Source of the DNA: Pannonibacter sp. SL95 | GTDB lineage: Bacteria > Pseudomonadota > Alphaproteobacteria > Rhizobiales > Stappiaceae | Length of the DNA stretch: 64,000 bases | Assembly (NCBI RefSeq): GCF_026672425.1 | Contig: NZ_JAPPRC010000003.1 | Location: forward strand, 1,947,541-2,011,540 | Reading direction: 5' to 3' | Shown here: positions 24,390 through 33,157 of the stretch, one piece after another | Position numbering within the stretch: the first letter of the stretch is position 1 | Layout: every line of letters starts with the position of its first letter | Program-made: the position numbers and the translations under genes | Notes under the pieces: generated by a model | The model's input: only the letters and a program-made list of their open reading frames with translations | Told to the model about the DNA's origin: nothing | The model's database searches: none

Positions 24390-24562
24390 TGATTGCCACG
24401 ATCCGGTCTTGCGGTCTTGATTGCCCAGTCCCTAAACGGATCCGGGGCTGTATCTGAGGCGGGAAGTCAGGTATTCGCAGACGGCAGGTCGCCAGCGGCC
24501 TGTTGCGGCCTGTGGAGGCTGGCTACGTGGCTGGCGGGCCGGGTTCAGGGGGCGACGGGTTC

Positions 24563-26464
24563 ATGGCAGGAGAACGAGGCGGGCGGGCAGGTGGACGCGG
24601 ATTTCAGCGGGCCATGATGCGCGGCCAGGGAGTTGGCGGGCATCTAGCGGCCAGCTTCAGCAGTCTGCACCGGCTGCCGCAGCTGATCGGCTCGCTGTGG
24701 CGGGCAGGGCCTTCGCTGGCCGTCGCGATCATTGCCTTGCGGCTGCTCCGGGCGCTGCAGCCGCCGGCCGTGCTCTATGTCGGCAAGCTGATTGTCGACG
24801 AAATCCTGTTGCGGGGCACAACAAGCGGCGCCTTCGTGCCATCTGACCTGCTCCGGGCAGATGGGCTTGGTCCGCTGTATGGGCTGATCCTCACGGAATT
24901 TGCGCTGGTGGCCGGAGCGGCGCTCCTGTCCCGGCTGGACGGGCTGATGGAGCAGATCCTGGGCGAGCGCCACTCCAACCGGCTCGGCGCGGAGCTGATC
25001 CTGCACGCGAATGCACTTGATCTGGCGCAGCTGGAAACCGGCGAGATCCAGGACCGCCTGCAGCGGGCCCGCTCGCAGACCCTGATGGGCAACAGCCTGC
25101 TCGGACAGATGCTCAACCAGGTGCAGGATGCGGTGACGCTGCTGGCCCTCATCGGTGGCATTGCGGTCTATGCGCCGGTGCTGATCCTGTTGCTGGCCTT
25201 TGCCCTTCTGCCGTCGCTGCTCGGGGAGGCCTATTTCAACTCCTTGCGCTATGGCATCGACAAGGCCGCAACCACCCGGCGACGGGAAATGGAATATGTC
25301 CGCTTCGTTGGCGCAAATGCGCGCACAGCTAAGGAAGTGAAGCTGTTCGGCCTCGGTGCCTATCTGGCGCAGCGGTTTTCCGATCTTGCCGGTGCAATGC
25401 ACCGGGACAACGTCGCTCTGGCGACGCGGCGGGCGCTGTGGGGTGCGGTCTTTGGCGCGCTCAGCGCACTGTCCTATTATGCCGCCTACGGCTACATCGC
25501 CTGGCAGACCGTTCAGGGCACGATTACCCTCGGCGACCTGACCTTCCTCGCCGGGGCGCTGATGCGGCTCAACAGCCTGTTCGAGCGGCTCATGCTTGGT
25601 CTGACCCAGATCGCCGACCGGGCGCTCTATCTGGAGGATCTCTACTCCTTCCTCGAGCTTGCGCCGACGCTGACCAGTCCGGCTCAGCCGCAGAAGTTTC
25701 CCGACAGGCTCCGCTCGGGTGTGGTCTTCGAGGGCGTCGGTTTCCGGTATCCGGGCAAGGACGACTGGGTCCTGCGTGATCTGAGCTTCGAGATCCGGGC
25801 CGGTGAAACGGTGGCGCTGGTCGGGGAGAACGGCGCGGGCAAGACAACGATCGTGAAGCTCCTGTCCCGGCTCTATGATCCGACCGAGGGGCGGATCCTG
25901 ATCGACGGCGTGGATGCCCGTGCCTATGCCATCGAGGACCTGCGCAACCGCGTCGGTGTCATCTTCCAGGACTTCGTGAAATACAATTTTGCCGCCGTGA
26001 CCAACATCGGCGTCGGCCGGATCGATGCGGCCGAGGATCGCCAGCGCATCGAGGCCGCAGCCGATGCCAGCCTTGCCAGCGATGTGATCGCCCGGTTGCC
26101 GGGCGGCTATGATCAGGTCCTGGGGGACATGTTCAACGCCGGCATGGAGCTGTCCGGCGGTGAATGGCAGCGCATCGCCATCGCACGCGCCTACTTTCGC
26201 GACGCGGACCTGCTGATCCTGGACGAGCCAACGGCTGCGCTGGACGCCCGGGCCGAGGCGGCGGTCTTTGATCGTTTCCGCGACCTCAGCCGCGACCGGA
26301 CGGCGGTGTTCATCTCGCACCGCTTCGGCACGGTGCGGCTGGCGGACCGGATCATCGTACTGGAACGGGGCAGGGTCCGCGAAAGCGGATCCCACGCCGA
26401 ACTCCTCGCCGCTAATGGCCAGTACGCCAGCCTTTTCCGGCTGCAGGCCGAGGCGTTTCAGTGA
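24563..26464 (+). CDS. ABC exporter half-transporter (membrane domain fused to ATPase)
   Basis: The product is about 633 aa from the ATG at 24563; GGGGG lies upstream, but the start is uncertain because several in-frame ATGs follow. After a Gly/Arg-rich leader come about six membrane segments (roughly residues 45-330). The ATPase domain has Walker A GENGAGKTT, Q-loop, signature LSGGEWQRIAIARA, Walker B LLILDEPTAALD and switch His in FISHRFGT. The LSGGEWQR variant is common in peptide and lipid exporters. No accessory gene is adjacent, so the substrate is unknown. It would act as a homodimer in the inner membrane. Confidence 0.85.
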   Translation: MAGERGGRAGGRGFQRAMMRGQGVGGHLAASFSSLHRLPQLIGSLWRAGPSLAVAIIALRLLRALQPPAVLYVGKLIVDEILLRGTTSGAFVPSDLLRADGLGPLYGLILTEFALVAGAALLSRLDGLMEQILGERHSNRLGAELILHANALDLAQLETGEIQDRLQRARSQTLMGNSLLGQMLNQVQDAVTLLALIGGIAVYAPVLILLLAFALLPSLLGEAYFNSLRYGIDKAATTRRREMEYVRFVGANARTAKEVKLFGLGAYLAQRFSDLAGAMHRDNVALATRRALWGAVFGALSALSYYAAYGYIAWQTVQGTITLGDLTFLAGALMRLNSLFERLMLGLTQIADRALYLEDLYSFLELAPTLTSPAQPQKFPDRLRSGVVFEGVGFRYPGKDDWVLRDLSFEIRAGETVALVGENGAGKTTIVKLLSRLYDPTEGRILIDGVDARAYAIEDLRNRVGVIFQDFVKYNFAAVTNIGVGRIDAAEDRQRIEAAADASLASDVIARLPGGYDQVLGDMFNAGMELSGGEWQRIAIARAYFRDADLLILDEPTAALDARAEAAVFDRFRDLSRDRTAVFISHRFGTVRLADRIIVLERGRVRESGSHAELLAANGQYASLFRLQAEAFQ

Positions 26465-26495
26465 TGGGCAGCGCGGCAGTCCCCATGGCCACGGA

Positions 26496-26762
26496 TCAGG
26501 GAATGGGCTCGGCAGCGCCCGTAAAGCATACGCCGATCTGGTCGGCGGTGCGCCAGACGACCTTGACCGGGCGCCGGATCCGGTCGGTGTCGATGTAGAG
26601 CAGGAACTCCTCCGGCACCTGGTGCGTGTTCGGAACCCTCAGAAGAGCACCTCCCTCGGACGTGTTCCGCACCATGCAGTCATAAACCTGCGTTCCATTG
26701 TGGATGACAATGCGGCCAGCCTTCAGCGTTCGCATGCGCGGTGCGCGGCGGCGTTCTTCCAT
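26496..26762 (-). CDS. PilZ-domain protein
   Basis: The product is 88 aa from the ATG at 26762, chosen for its AGGAGGT site. Almost the whole protein is one PilZ domain: MEERRRAPRMRTLKAG holds the RxxxR c-di-GMP motif, and CMVRNTSEGGALLRV corresponds to the (D/N)xSxxG motif, here NTSEGG. PilZ domains bind cyclic di-GMP and alter partner proteins in motility, exopolysaccharide or cell-cycle control. It is a standalone receptor convergent with the ABC exporter gene. Its partner is unknown. Confidence 0.85.
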   Translation of the reverse strand: MEERRRAPRMRTLKAGRIVIHNGTQVYDCMVRNTSEGGALLRVPNTHQVPEEFLLYIDTDRIRRPVKVVWRTADQIGVCFTGAAEPIP

Positions 26763-26918
26763 TTGGACCTCCTGAAGGCCGTCCAAGTCGCTGACGGGTT
26801 TCAACGGTGACAATACGTCAGGGTCCTGAATGAAGTCTTGCGCCGATCGCTGAAAGTCGGGCACATGCTTGGGAGTAAGGGTTGTGCGCGCAGCCTGGCG
26901 TGAGGGAGAGATGACAGC

Positions 26919-27497
26919 ATGATCTATTTGCTCGCAGGACTAGTCCTGTTCTTCGGCTGCCATGCGGTGACCATGAACCGCGGCCTGCGCGGGAACCTGA
27001 TCGATCGGCTGGGCGCAGGCGGCTACAAGGGGTTGTACAGCCTTGTGTCCCTGGTCGGGCTGGCCTTGATCATCTACGGCTACGGCGAGGCCCGTTTCGA
27101 GGGCGCACCGCAGCTCTACGAGCCGCCGGTGTGGCTGAAGCATCTGGCCTATCTTCTGCTGTTGCCCGTATTTGTCTTCCTGATCGCTGCCTATGTTCCA
27201 GGCCGGATCAAGACGGCCCTGAAGCATCCGATGCTGGTGGCCGTGAAGCTCTGGGCACTGTCACACCTGCTGGTGAACGGCGATCTTGCCTCGGTGCTGC
27301 TGTTTGGCAGCTTCCTTGTCTACGCCGTCGTCGACCGGATCTCGCTCAAGCGCCGGGTTGTCGATGGGGCAGGCGGCCCGCCGGCGGTGAACCTCGGAGC
27401 GGCTGGCGATATCGTCGTCATCGTGGGCGGACTTGCGCTTTACGGTCTCTTTGTCTGGAAGCTGCACCTGTGGCTGATTGGAGTCGCGCCCATGTGA
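26919..27497 (+). CDS. NnrU-family membrane protein
   Basis: The product is 192 aa with about five membrane segments. The NnrU pattern is clear: LVLFFGCHAVTMNRGLRGNL, GYKGLYSLVSLVGLALIIYG, HLAYLLLLPVFVFLIAAYVP, KHPMLVAVKLWALSHLLVNG and DLASVLLFGSFLVYAVVDRI. Family members are found near denitrification or redox genes, and a homologue acts in carotenoid isomerisation in plants. No denitrification genes are nearby. It is transcribed alone and away from the PilZ gene. Confidence 0.88.
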   Translation: MIYLLAGLVLFFGCHAVTMNRGLRGNLIDRLGAGGYKGLYSLVSLVGLALIIYGYGEARFEGAPQLYEPPVWLKHLAYLLLLPVFVFLIAAYVPGRIKTALKHPMLVAVKLWALSHLLVNGDLASVLLFGSFLVYAVVDRISLKRRVVDGAGGPPAVNLGAAGDIVVIVGGLALYGLFVWKLHLWLIGVAPM

Positions 27498-27683
27498 GTG
27501 ACGCCAATGTGCGTGATTCTGTCGGCGTGACCCTGTTTCTGCCTCACTTCAGCCATCAAGTCCTTGAAAACAGCGCAAGACAGGCGTTTGCCACGACGCG
27601 GGTGACACTGTAATGTGGCGCGCGCCGTGCGGGCTTTGTTTCGCGCCGCATACGCTCAGACAGTTTTCAGGAACCTGGCTCGC

Positions 27684-28364
27684 ATGTCCGACATTTTCCG
27701 CGAAGTCGACGAGGATATCCGTCACGAAAAGTACCGTCGTCTTTGGGACAGGTTTGGTATCTATGTCATCGCTCTGGCCGTGCTGGTCGTGGTCGGCACC
27801 GGTGGATACCGCGGCTGGCTCTATTGGCAGGAGCAGCAGGCGCAGGCGGCTGGCGACACCTTCCTGAAGGCCGTGAGCCTTGCCAACGAAGGCAAGGCGG
27901 ACGAGGCCGCGCCGCTGTTTGAAAGCCTGACGACGGCGACCGGCGGCTACCCGGTGCTGGCGCGGCTGCGTGCGGCCACCGATCTTGCGACGCAAGGCAA
28001 GGAAGCTGAAGCCATCGAGCGCTTTGACGCGCTGGCGAATGACACGTCGGTTGATCCGCTGATGCGGAACCTCGCCGCCGTCCGCGCCGGCTATCTTGCC
28101 ATGGACAATTCCGATTATGCCGCGCTGGCCAGCCGGCTCGAGCCGATTGCAGCCGAAGGCAACGCCTGGCGCTTCGCGGCCCGCGAGATTCTCGCTTTCA
28201 GCGCGTGGAAGGCTGGCGACATGACCGCCGCCCAGGGCTGGGTCGACAAGATTGCCGGCGACACCGCCGCCCCGCGTGACATTGCTGGCCGTGTTGGCCT
28301 GCTTGATGATCTCATCCGTGCGGCCACGGGCAAGGCCCCGGCCGGCCAGGGAGTAAGCAACTGA
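27684..28364 (+). CDS. YfgM-like membrane-anchored TPR protein
   Basis: The product is 226 aa from the ATG at 27684, where the conserved MSDIFREVDEDIRHEKYRRL begins. One membrane segment lies near residues 24-44 (FGIYVIALAVLVVVGTGGY), followed by a periplasmic TPR-like region. The YfgM group works with the SecYEG/PpiD complex in handling exported proteins. The order with bamB and der is the same as in gammaproteobacteria, which supports the assignment. The TGATG overlap with bamB indicates translational coupling. Confidence 0.85.
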   Translation: MSDIFREVDEDIRHEKYRRLWDRFGIYVIALAVLVVVGTGGYRGWLYWQEQQAQAAGDTFLKAVSLANEGKADEAAPLFESLTTATGGYPVLARLRAATDLATQGKEAEAIERFDALANDTSVDPLMRNLAAVRAGYLAMDNSDYAALASRLEPIAAEGNAWRFAAREILAFSAWKAGDMTAAQGWVDKIAGDTAAPRDIAGRVGLLDDLIRAATGKAPAGQGVSN

Positions 28365-29716
28365 TGCTGCGCCAGCGTTCCTTGCGTCTTGCCGCCTTTA
28401 CCAGCCTCACCGTCCTGATGGCGGCGCTGCAGGGCTGCAGCTCCGTGTCGGAATATACCGACGCGATCAACCCTTTCGCCGAGCGGGAGAAGGTCCTGCC
28501 CGGTGACCGGCAGCCGGTGTTTGCTGAAGCCGATCCGCTGGCATCTGCCTCTGGCAAGGCGGCCAGCATCGGCTCGGCAACCGGTGGTCAGAGCTGGCCC
28601 CAGGCTGGCGGCCCGGAAAGCAACGACCCGGGCAACGTTTCGGTATCGGTCAGCGGTCAGCGCGTCTGGCGCGCCTCTATCGGCAGCGCCGGCGGCGGCC
28701 TCACATCGTCGGGTCTGCGCGCTGCGGCCCGGCCGGTCTCGGATGGCAGCCGGCTGTTCGTCTACAAGCCGAGCGGTGAAGTGATCGCCTTCTCGACCGG
28801 CGGGGCGCGTGCGTGGACGCGGGACCTGCGTCCCGAGGGCGAGGACGATGTGGCTGCAGGTGGCGGCGTTGCCGTCGCCAATGGCCGCGTGTTTGCGGCC
28901 ACCGGTTACCGCAAGTTTGCCGCGCTTGACGCAGGCTCCGGCCAGGTTCTGTGGTCGATCGATCTCAACACCCCGGCGCGTGGTGCACCCGGCGTGGGCG
29001 GCGGCTATGTTTTCGTCGTCACGCAGAGCAACGAAGTCTACGCCATCAAGCAGGACGACGGCACGGTCGCCTGGACCTATTCCGGCATCGAGGAATCCGC
29101 GGGTCTCCTGTCCGCATCCTCGCCGGCGGTTGTCGGCGGCACGGTTGTCGTGCCGTTCTCCTCTGGCGAGATTATGGCCATCGACATCAAGAAGGGTGAG
29201 CCGATCTGGGCCGAGGGCGTTGCCCGCGCCTTCCGCACCCTGACCCTGTCGACCATCGCCGATGTGTCGGCAAGCCCGGTGGTGGCGGGTGGCACGGTGT
29301 TTGCGACCGGTGTTGCCGGCCGCACCATCGCAGCCTCGCTCAAGACCGGTCAGGTCGAATGGGAACAGGACGTCGGCAGCGTGCACACGCCGGTGGTTTC
29401 AGGCTCCGCCGTGTTCATGGTGACGCTGGATGACCGCATGGTGGCAATGGACCGCAAGACCGGACAGGTGTTGTGGCGCGCCGAGCTGCCGCAGCTCGAA
29501 AACAAGAAAAAACGCCGAAACTGGGCTGGTCCCGTGCTTGCAAACGGCACTTTGGTCGCTTTCTCCAACGATGGACGCATTGCACTGGTTGACGCCACGT
29601 CCGGAAACGTGCAGAGCGTGAGAGATGTCCAGACCAATGTGTTCGTGACGCCGATCGTGGCCGGAGGCCGCGTGATTGTGCTTGAAGGCGACAGCGGTCT
29701 GGCGGCTTTCAACTAA
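28364..29716 (+). CDS. bamB: Outer-membrane assembly lipoprotein BamB
   Basis: The product is 450 aa. It begins with a lipoprotein signal whose lipobox is ALQGC, making Cys25 the lipidated residue. The rest is an eight-bladed PQQ-type beta-propeller with repeats such as FAALDAGSGQVLWSIDL, VYAIKQDDGTVAWTY, IMAIDIKKGEPIWAE and MVAMDRKTGQVLWRA. BamB is the scaffold subunit of the BAM complex, which inserts beta-barrel proteins such as LptD, also encoded here. It is longer than the E. coli protein (392 aa), mainly through an N-terminal linker. Confidence 0.94.
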   Translation: MLRQRSLRLAAFTSLTVLMAALQGCSSVSEYTDAINPFAEREKVLPGDRQPVFAEADPLASASGKAASIGSATGGQSWPQAGGPESNDPGNVSVSVSGQRVWRASIGSAGGGLTSSGLRAAARPVSDGSRLFVYKPSGEVIAFSTGGARAWTRDLRPEGEDDVAAGGGVAVANGRVFAATGYRKFAALDAGSGQVLWSIDLNTPARGAPGVGGGYVFVVTQSNEVYAIKQDDGTVAWTYSGIEESAGLLSASSPAVVGGTVVVPFSSGEIMAIDIKKGEPIWAEGVARAFRTLTLSTIADVSASPVVAGGTVFATGVAGRTIAASLKTGQVEWEQDVGSVHTPVVSGSAVFMVTLDDRMVAMDRKTGQVLWRAELPQLENKKKRRNWAGPVLANGTLVAFSNDGRIALVDATSGNVQSVRDVQTNVFVTPIVAGGRVIVLEGDSGLAAFN

Positions 29717-29761
29717 AGACATGAAACGGCCCGGATCTGACGGGCCGGCAGGAGATGCAAT

Positions 29762-31183
29762 TTGGGTGCGACCGTCGCCATTATCGGCCGGCCGAACGTG
29801 GGCAAGTCGACGCTGTTCAACCGGCTCGTGGGCAAGCGGCTGGCGCTGGTCGACGACACACCGGGTGTGACGCGTGACCGGCGGCCCGGGGATGCGCGCC
29901 TCGGCGACTTGCGCTTTACCGTCATCGATACGGCAGGTCTGGAGGACGCAGACGCGGCCAGCCTCGAGGGCCGCATGCGCGCCCAGACCGAGGAAGCGAT
30001 TGCGGAAGCCGATGTGGTGCTTTTCGTCATCGATGCCCGCGCGGGTGTGACGCCGCTGGACGCGCATTTTGCCGCCGTGGCGCGCAAGACCGATACGCCG
30101 GTGATCCTTCTGGCCAACAAGGCCGAAGGACGGGCAGGCGAGGGCGGGCTCTACGAAGCCTTTGCGCTTGGCCTTGGCACACCTGTCGCGATCTCGGCCG
30201 AGCATGGCGAAGGACTGGCAGATCTCTACGAGGCGCTGCTTCCCTATGTGGAGCGGGTCGAGGAAGAGGAACAGGCTGCGGCTGATGAGGCCCGCATTGC
30301 CATCGAGCTCGACGAGGAAGGCCAGGATCTGGTTCCCGAAGAGCCCGTCGGCACGCGTGAGCGGCCGCTGCGGGTCGCCATCGTCGGACGTCCGAACGCC
30401 GGCAAGTCGACGCTGATCAACCGCATGGTTGGTGAAGAGCGCATGCTGACCGGCCCGGAGGCCGGTATCACGCGCGATTCCATCTCGGTCGACTGGCTCT
30501 GGCGTGATCATCACATCAAGCTGTTCGACACGGCTGGCATCCGCCGCAAGGCGCGCGTGCAGGAGAAGCTGGAAAAGCTCTCCGTTGCCGATGCCCTGCG
30601 CGCCATCAAGTTTGCCGAAGTGGTCGTCGTGGCGCTGGATGCCACCAATTCGTTTGAAAAGCAGGATCTGCAGATCATCGAACTGTGCGCCCGCGAAGGC
30701 CGCGCCATCGTTATCGCGATCAACAAGTGGGATCTGATCGAGGACCGGGAAGCGGCCTGGCAGGCGATCCGCGATGCGCAGGACCGCTACCTGAACCAGA
30801 TCCGCGGCGTCATGATCTGCACCCTGTCGGGCCTGCAGGGCCAGGGTATCGACCGGCTGATGGAAGCCGTGCTGGGTGCCTATGACGTGTGGAACACCCG
30901 CATCTCTACCGCGCGGCTGAACCGCTGGCTGACGGGCATCCTCGCCCACCATCCGCCTCCGGCCGTGCAAGGCCGCCGGGTCAAGCTGCGCTACATGACG
31001 CAGGCAAAGACCCGTCCGCCGCATTTCATCGTGTTCAGTTCCCGCCCCGAGGAATTGCCCGAGAGCTACACGCGCTACCTGACGAACAACCTTCGTCAGA
31101 AGTTCGAGATGCCCGGCACACCCATTCGCCTGTCCTATCGCAAGGGGGACAACCCCTACGCCGCGAAGGCCAAGCAACGCTGA
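29762..31183 (+). CDS. der: Ribosome-biogenesis GTPase Der (EngA)
   Basis: The product is 473 aa with an unusual TTG start, supported by AGGAG seven bases upstream and by homology starting directly at [16 protein letters not shown]. Two tandem GTPase domains are visible, with P-loops GRPNVGKST (9-17) and GRPNAGKST (209-217), DTAG motifs, LANK and INKWD guanine-specificity motifs. A C-terminal KH-like domain follows. An acidic linker (about residues 165-195) joins the G domains. Der is essential for 50S subunit maturation. Confidence 0.96.
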   Translation: MGATVAIIGRPNVGKSTLFNRLVGKRLALVDDTPGVTRDRRPGDARLGDLRFTVIDTAGLEDADAASLEGRMRAQTEEAIAEADVVLFVIDARAGVTPLDAHFAAVARKTDTPVILLANKAEGRAGEGGLYEAFALGLGTPVAISAEHGEGLADLYEALLPYVERVEEEEQAAADEARIAIELDEEGQDLVPEEPVGTRERPLRVAIVGRPNAGKSTLINRMVGEERMLTGPEAGITRDSISVDWLWRDHHIKLFDTAGIRRKARVQEKLEKLSVADALRAIKFAEVVVVALDATNSFEKQDLQIIELCAREGRAIVIAINKWDLIEDREAAWQAIRDAQDRYLNQIRGVMICTLSGLQGQGIDRLMEAVLGAYDVWNTRISTARLNRWLTGILAHHPPPAVQGRRVKLRYMTQAKTRPPHFIVFSSRPEELPESYTRYLTNNLRQKFEMPGTPIRLSYRKGDNPYAAKAKQR

Positions 31184-31191
31184 TCGAGATG

Positions 31192-31225
31192 TCCCGGAGG
31201 CAGGGCTGCCTCCGGGATTTCTTTT
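31192..31225 (+). terminator. Rho-independent terminator of the bamB-der operon
   Basis: A 12-bp stem, TCCCGGAGGCAG (31192-31203) with 31206-31217, carries a 2-nt apparent loop (the inner pairs would open) and is followed by TTTCTTTT. Confidence 0.85.
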
Positions 31226-31268
31226 GCCCGCCAGTTGTTTCTATCCTGCCTCATCCTGGAGACCCGTC

Positions 31269-32060
31269 ATGGCCGGTTCGCGCCTTGAGTTCGCCCTTGC
31301 CCTTGCCGAGCGCGCCGGTGCGCTTGGTCTTGAGTATTTCCGCCGCCTCGAAACCCTGACCGTCACCGCCAAGGGCCATCAGGACCTCGTGTCCGAGGCA
31401 GACCGCGACGTGGAGACCCTCGTGCGTGCGGCTCTGGCCGAGGCCTATCCGGATGATGGCATCGTCGGCGAGGAGCATGGCCGGCTGGCTGGCACCTCCG
31501 GCTACACCTGGGTGATCGATCCCATTGATGGAACGGCGAATTTTGTCGCGGGCATTCCGCAATGGTGTGTGGTCATCGCCTGCGTCAAGGACGGCGAGAC
31601 CGTGATCGGCATCACCTATGACCCGGTTGCACGCGAGATGTTCCATGCCGAGAAAGGCTCTGGCACGTTCGTCAACGGGCGGCCGGTGAAAGTGTCGTCC
31701 AGTGACAGTCTCGGTCGCGGCTCGGTCGGTGTGGGCTTCAGCGGACGCAGCCACGCCTGCGGCGCCGTGCAGGTGATCGACATGCTGGTCGCCAAGGGCG
31801 GCGTGTTCTTCCGCAACGCGTCCGGCGGCCTGATGCTGGCCTATGTCGCCTCAGGTCGTCTGATCGGCTATTGCGAGGCGCACATGAATGCCTGGGACTG
31901 CCTGGCAGGTCTTCTGATGATCGAGGAAGCCGGCGGTTTCGCCGTGGCCTATGATGCCGAAGCCGCCTTGACCGCGGGCGTACGCGTCATCGCCGGCGGC
32001 AAGGGCATCGAAGCCGACCTGATCGCGATCTGTGACGCGTCATTCCCCAAGATTGCCTGA
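31269..32060 (+). CDS. Inositol monophosphatase-family protein
   Basis: The product is 263 aa from the ATG at 31269 (GGAG upstream). The metal-binding motifs of the family are present: the Glu in VGEEHGRL, DPIDGTANF (84-92) and the C-terminal WDCLAGLLMIEEAGG. Members dephosphorylate inositol phosphates, 3'-phosphoadenosine 5'-phosphate (CysQ) or histidinol phosphate, so the substrate is not fixed by these motifs. It is a single gene between two terminators or repeat regions. Confidence 0.9.
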   Translation: MAGSRLEFALALAERAGALGLEYFRRLETLTVTAKGHQDLVSEADRDVETLVRAALAEAYPDDGIVGEEHGRLAGTSGYTWVIDPIDGTANFVAGIPQWCVVIACVKDGETVIGITYDPVAREMFHAEKGSGTFVNGRPVKVSSSDSLGRGSVGVGFSGRSHACGAVQVIDMLVAKGGVFFRNASGGLMLAYVASGRLIGYCEAHMNAWDCLAGLLMIEEAGGFAVAYDAEAALTAGVRVIAGGKGIEADLIAICDASFPKIA

Positions 32061-32139
32061 GGCACCCAAAAAAAGTCCGAGGCGACTGCCACGGCTCAGC
32101 TTGATGACAAGCCTTCAACTGGGTCACGACTCGCTCGGG

Positions 32140-32309
32140 GTCACCCCGGGCGAGAGCGAAGCGGAGACCCGGGGCCTACTCGTTCGCAGAGCGATCATTT
32201 GGCGGCATCACAGTCGCACTTCGGCGGTTCAATGTTACGACGCATCGAAAAAAGCAAGGCTCTGCAAGTGAGTAGGCCCCGGCTTTGCGCTGCGCTTGGC
32301 CGGGGTGAC
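32140..32309. repeat. Dispersed palindromic intergenic repeat, copy 1
   Basis: About 170 bp whose ends are inverted: GTCACCCCGGGCGAGAGCGA on the left and, on the right, CGCTTGGCCGGGGTGAC. Second blocks are also inverted: CCGGGGCCTACTC and GAGTAGGCCCCGG. The middle is unrelated and shows a further weak dyad. A second copy with the same end design lies at 63644-63771. Palindromic elements of this sort are common between genes in Hyphomicrobiales; transcribed, each would fold as one long hairpin. Confidence 0.8.
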
Positions 32310-32328
32310 GCCGAGGACCTGGTCGGCA

Positions 32329-32368
32329 AATAAAAAAAGCCGGGGCATCTGCCCCGGCTTTTTTTATT
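32329..32368. terminator. Strong bidirectional terminator
   Basis: AAAAAAAGCCGGGGC and GCCCCGGCTTTTTTT form a perfect stem of 15 or more bases with a 4-base loop. The A-run and T-run on the two sides make it work in both directions, ending the SDR-purF strand and any read-through from the phosphatase gene. Confidence 0.93.
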
Positions 32369-32388
32369 GGCTCTGTTCATGCGCCGCG

Positions 32389-33135
32389 TCAGACGACGAG
32401 CGGCACGTAGTCCTTGAAGCTTGCGGACGGGCGGTCGTACAGACGGCCGGTGTCGGTAAACTCTGGCCGCAGCATGGCGATGATCTGCGGCGCGACCTCG
32501 GAGGCATGCGGCAGCGTTTCCGGATCCTCGCCCGGCATGGCCTTGGCGCGCATGGCCGTGCGCATGGCGCCGGGATTGAGCAGGTTGACGCGGACGCTGC
32601 CCGACTGGGTCTCGGCCGCGTAGGTGCGCACAAGGGCCTCGAGTGCCGCCTTGGAGGCCGAATAGGGGCCCCAGAAGGCCTTGCACTTGTGGGCGGCGCT
32701 GGAGGTGAGGAACACGGCGCGGCCCGCATCCGACTGGCGCAGCAGCGGATCAAGCGAGCGGATCAGGCGCCAGTTGGCGGTGACGTTCAGCGCCATCACC
32801 TTGTCGAAGGTCTTGATGTCGACATGGCCGAGAGGCGACAGGCCGCCGAGCATGCCGGCATTGCCGACCAGCATGTCGAGCTTGCCCCAGCGCTCGAAGA
32901 TGGCTGCGCCGAGACGGTCGATGCCGTCATAGTCCATCAGGTCCAGCGGCACGAGTGTCGCGCTGCCGCCGGCGGCCTTGATCTCGTCGTCGAGGTCCTC
33001 GAGGCCGCCAACGGTGCGCGCGACCGCGATGACATGGACGCCTTCGGCGGCAAGGGCCTTGGACAGGAAATAGCCAATGCCCCGCGAGGCGCCGGTGACC
33101 ACACAGACGCGGCCTTTAAGTGAAGTCTCGGTCAT
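32389..33135 (-). CDS. Short-chain dehydrogenase/reductase
   Basis: The product is 248 aa from the ATG at 33135; an in-frame upstream extension overlaps purF and is rejected. Classical SDR motifs: TGASRGIGYFLSKAL for the cofactor, NAGM, catalytic serine in FLTSSAAH, and YSASKAALEALV for the Tyr/Lys pair. It follows purF by 22 bases, so it is probably co-transcribed. The substrate is unknown. This purF-SDR pairing is common in alphaproteobacteria (recalled, not searched). Confidence 0.87.
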   Translation of the reverse strand: MTETSLKGRVCVVTGASRGIGYFLSKALAAEGVHVIAVARTVGGLEDLDDEIKAAGGSATLVPLDLMDYDGIDRLGAAIFERWGKLDMLVGNAGMLGGLSPLGHVDIKTFDKVMALNVTANWRLIRSLDPLLRQSDAGRAVFLTSSAAHKCKAFWGPYSASKAALEALVRTYAAETQSGSVRVNLLNPGAMRTAMRAKAMPGEDPETLPHASEVAPQIIAMLRPEFTDTGRLYDRPSASFKDYVPLVV

Positions 33136-33157
33136 AACGGACTGGTCTCGTTCCAGA

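Larger units (their letters stand above)
32061..32388. other. 328-bp intergenic region holding a palindromic repeat and a terminator
   Basis: No gene is seen. It contains the dispersed palindromic element at 32140-32309 and the strong terminator at 32329-32368 that closes the convergent genes. Confidence 0.7.

Noticed and set aside
24644-26395. 583-codon open frame antisense to the ABC exporter
   Set aside because: No domain pattern; the opposite strand has all the ABC motifs.
29399-31177. 592-codon open frame antisense to bamB and der
   Set aside because: It spans two separate real genes and the intergenic space, showing that stops are merely rare in this frame.
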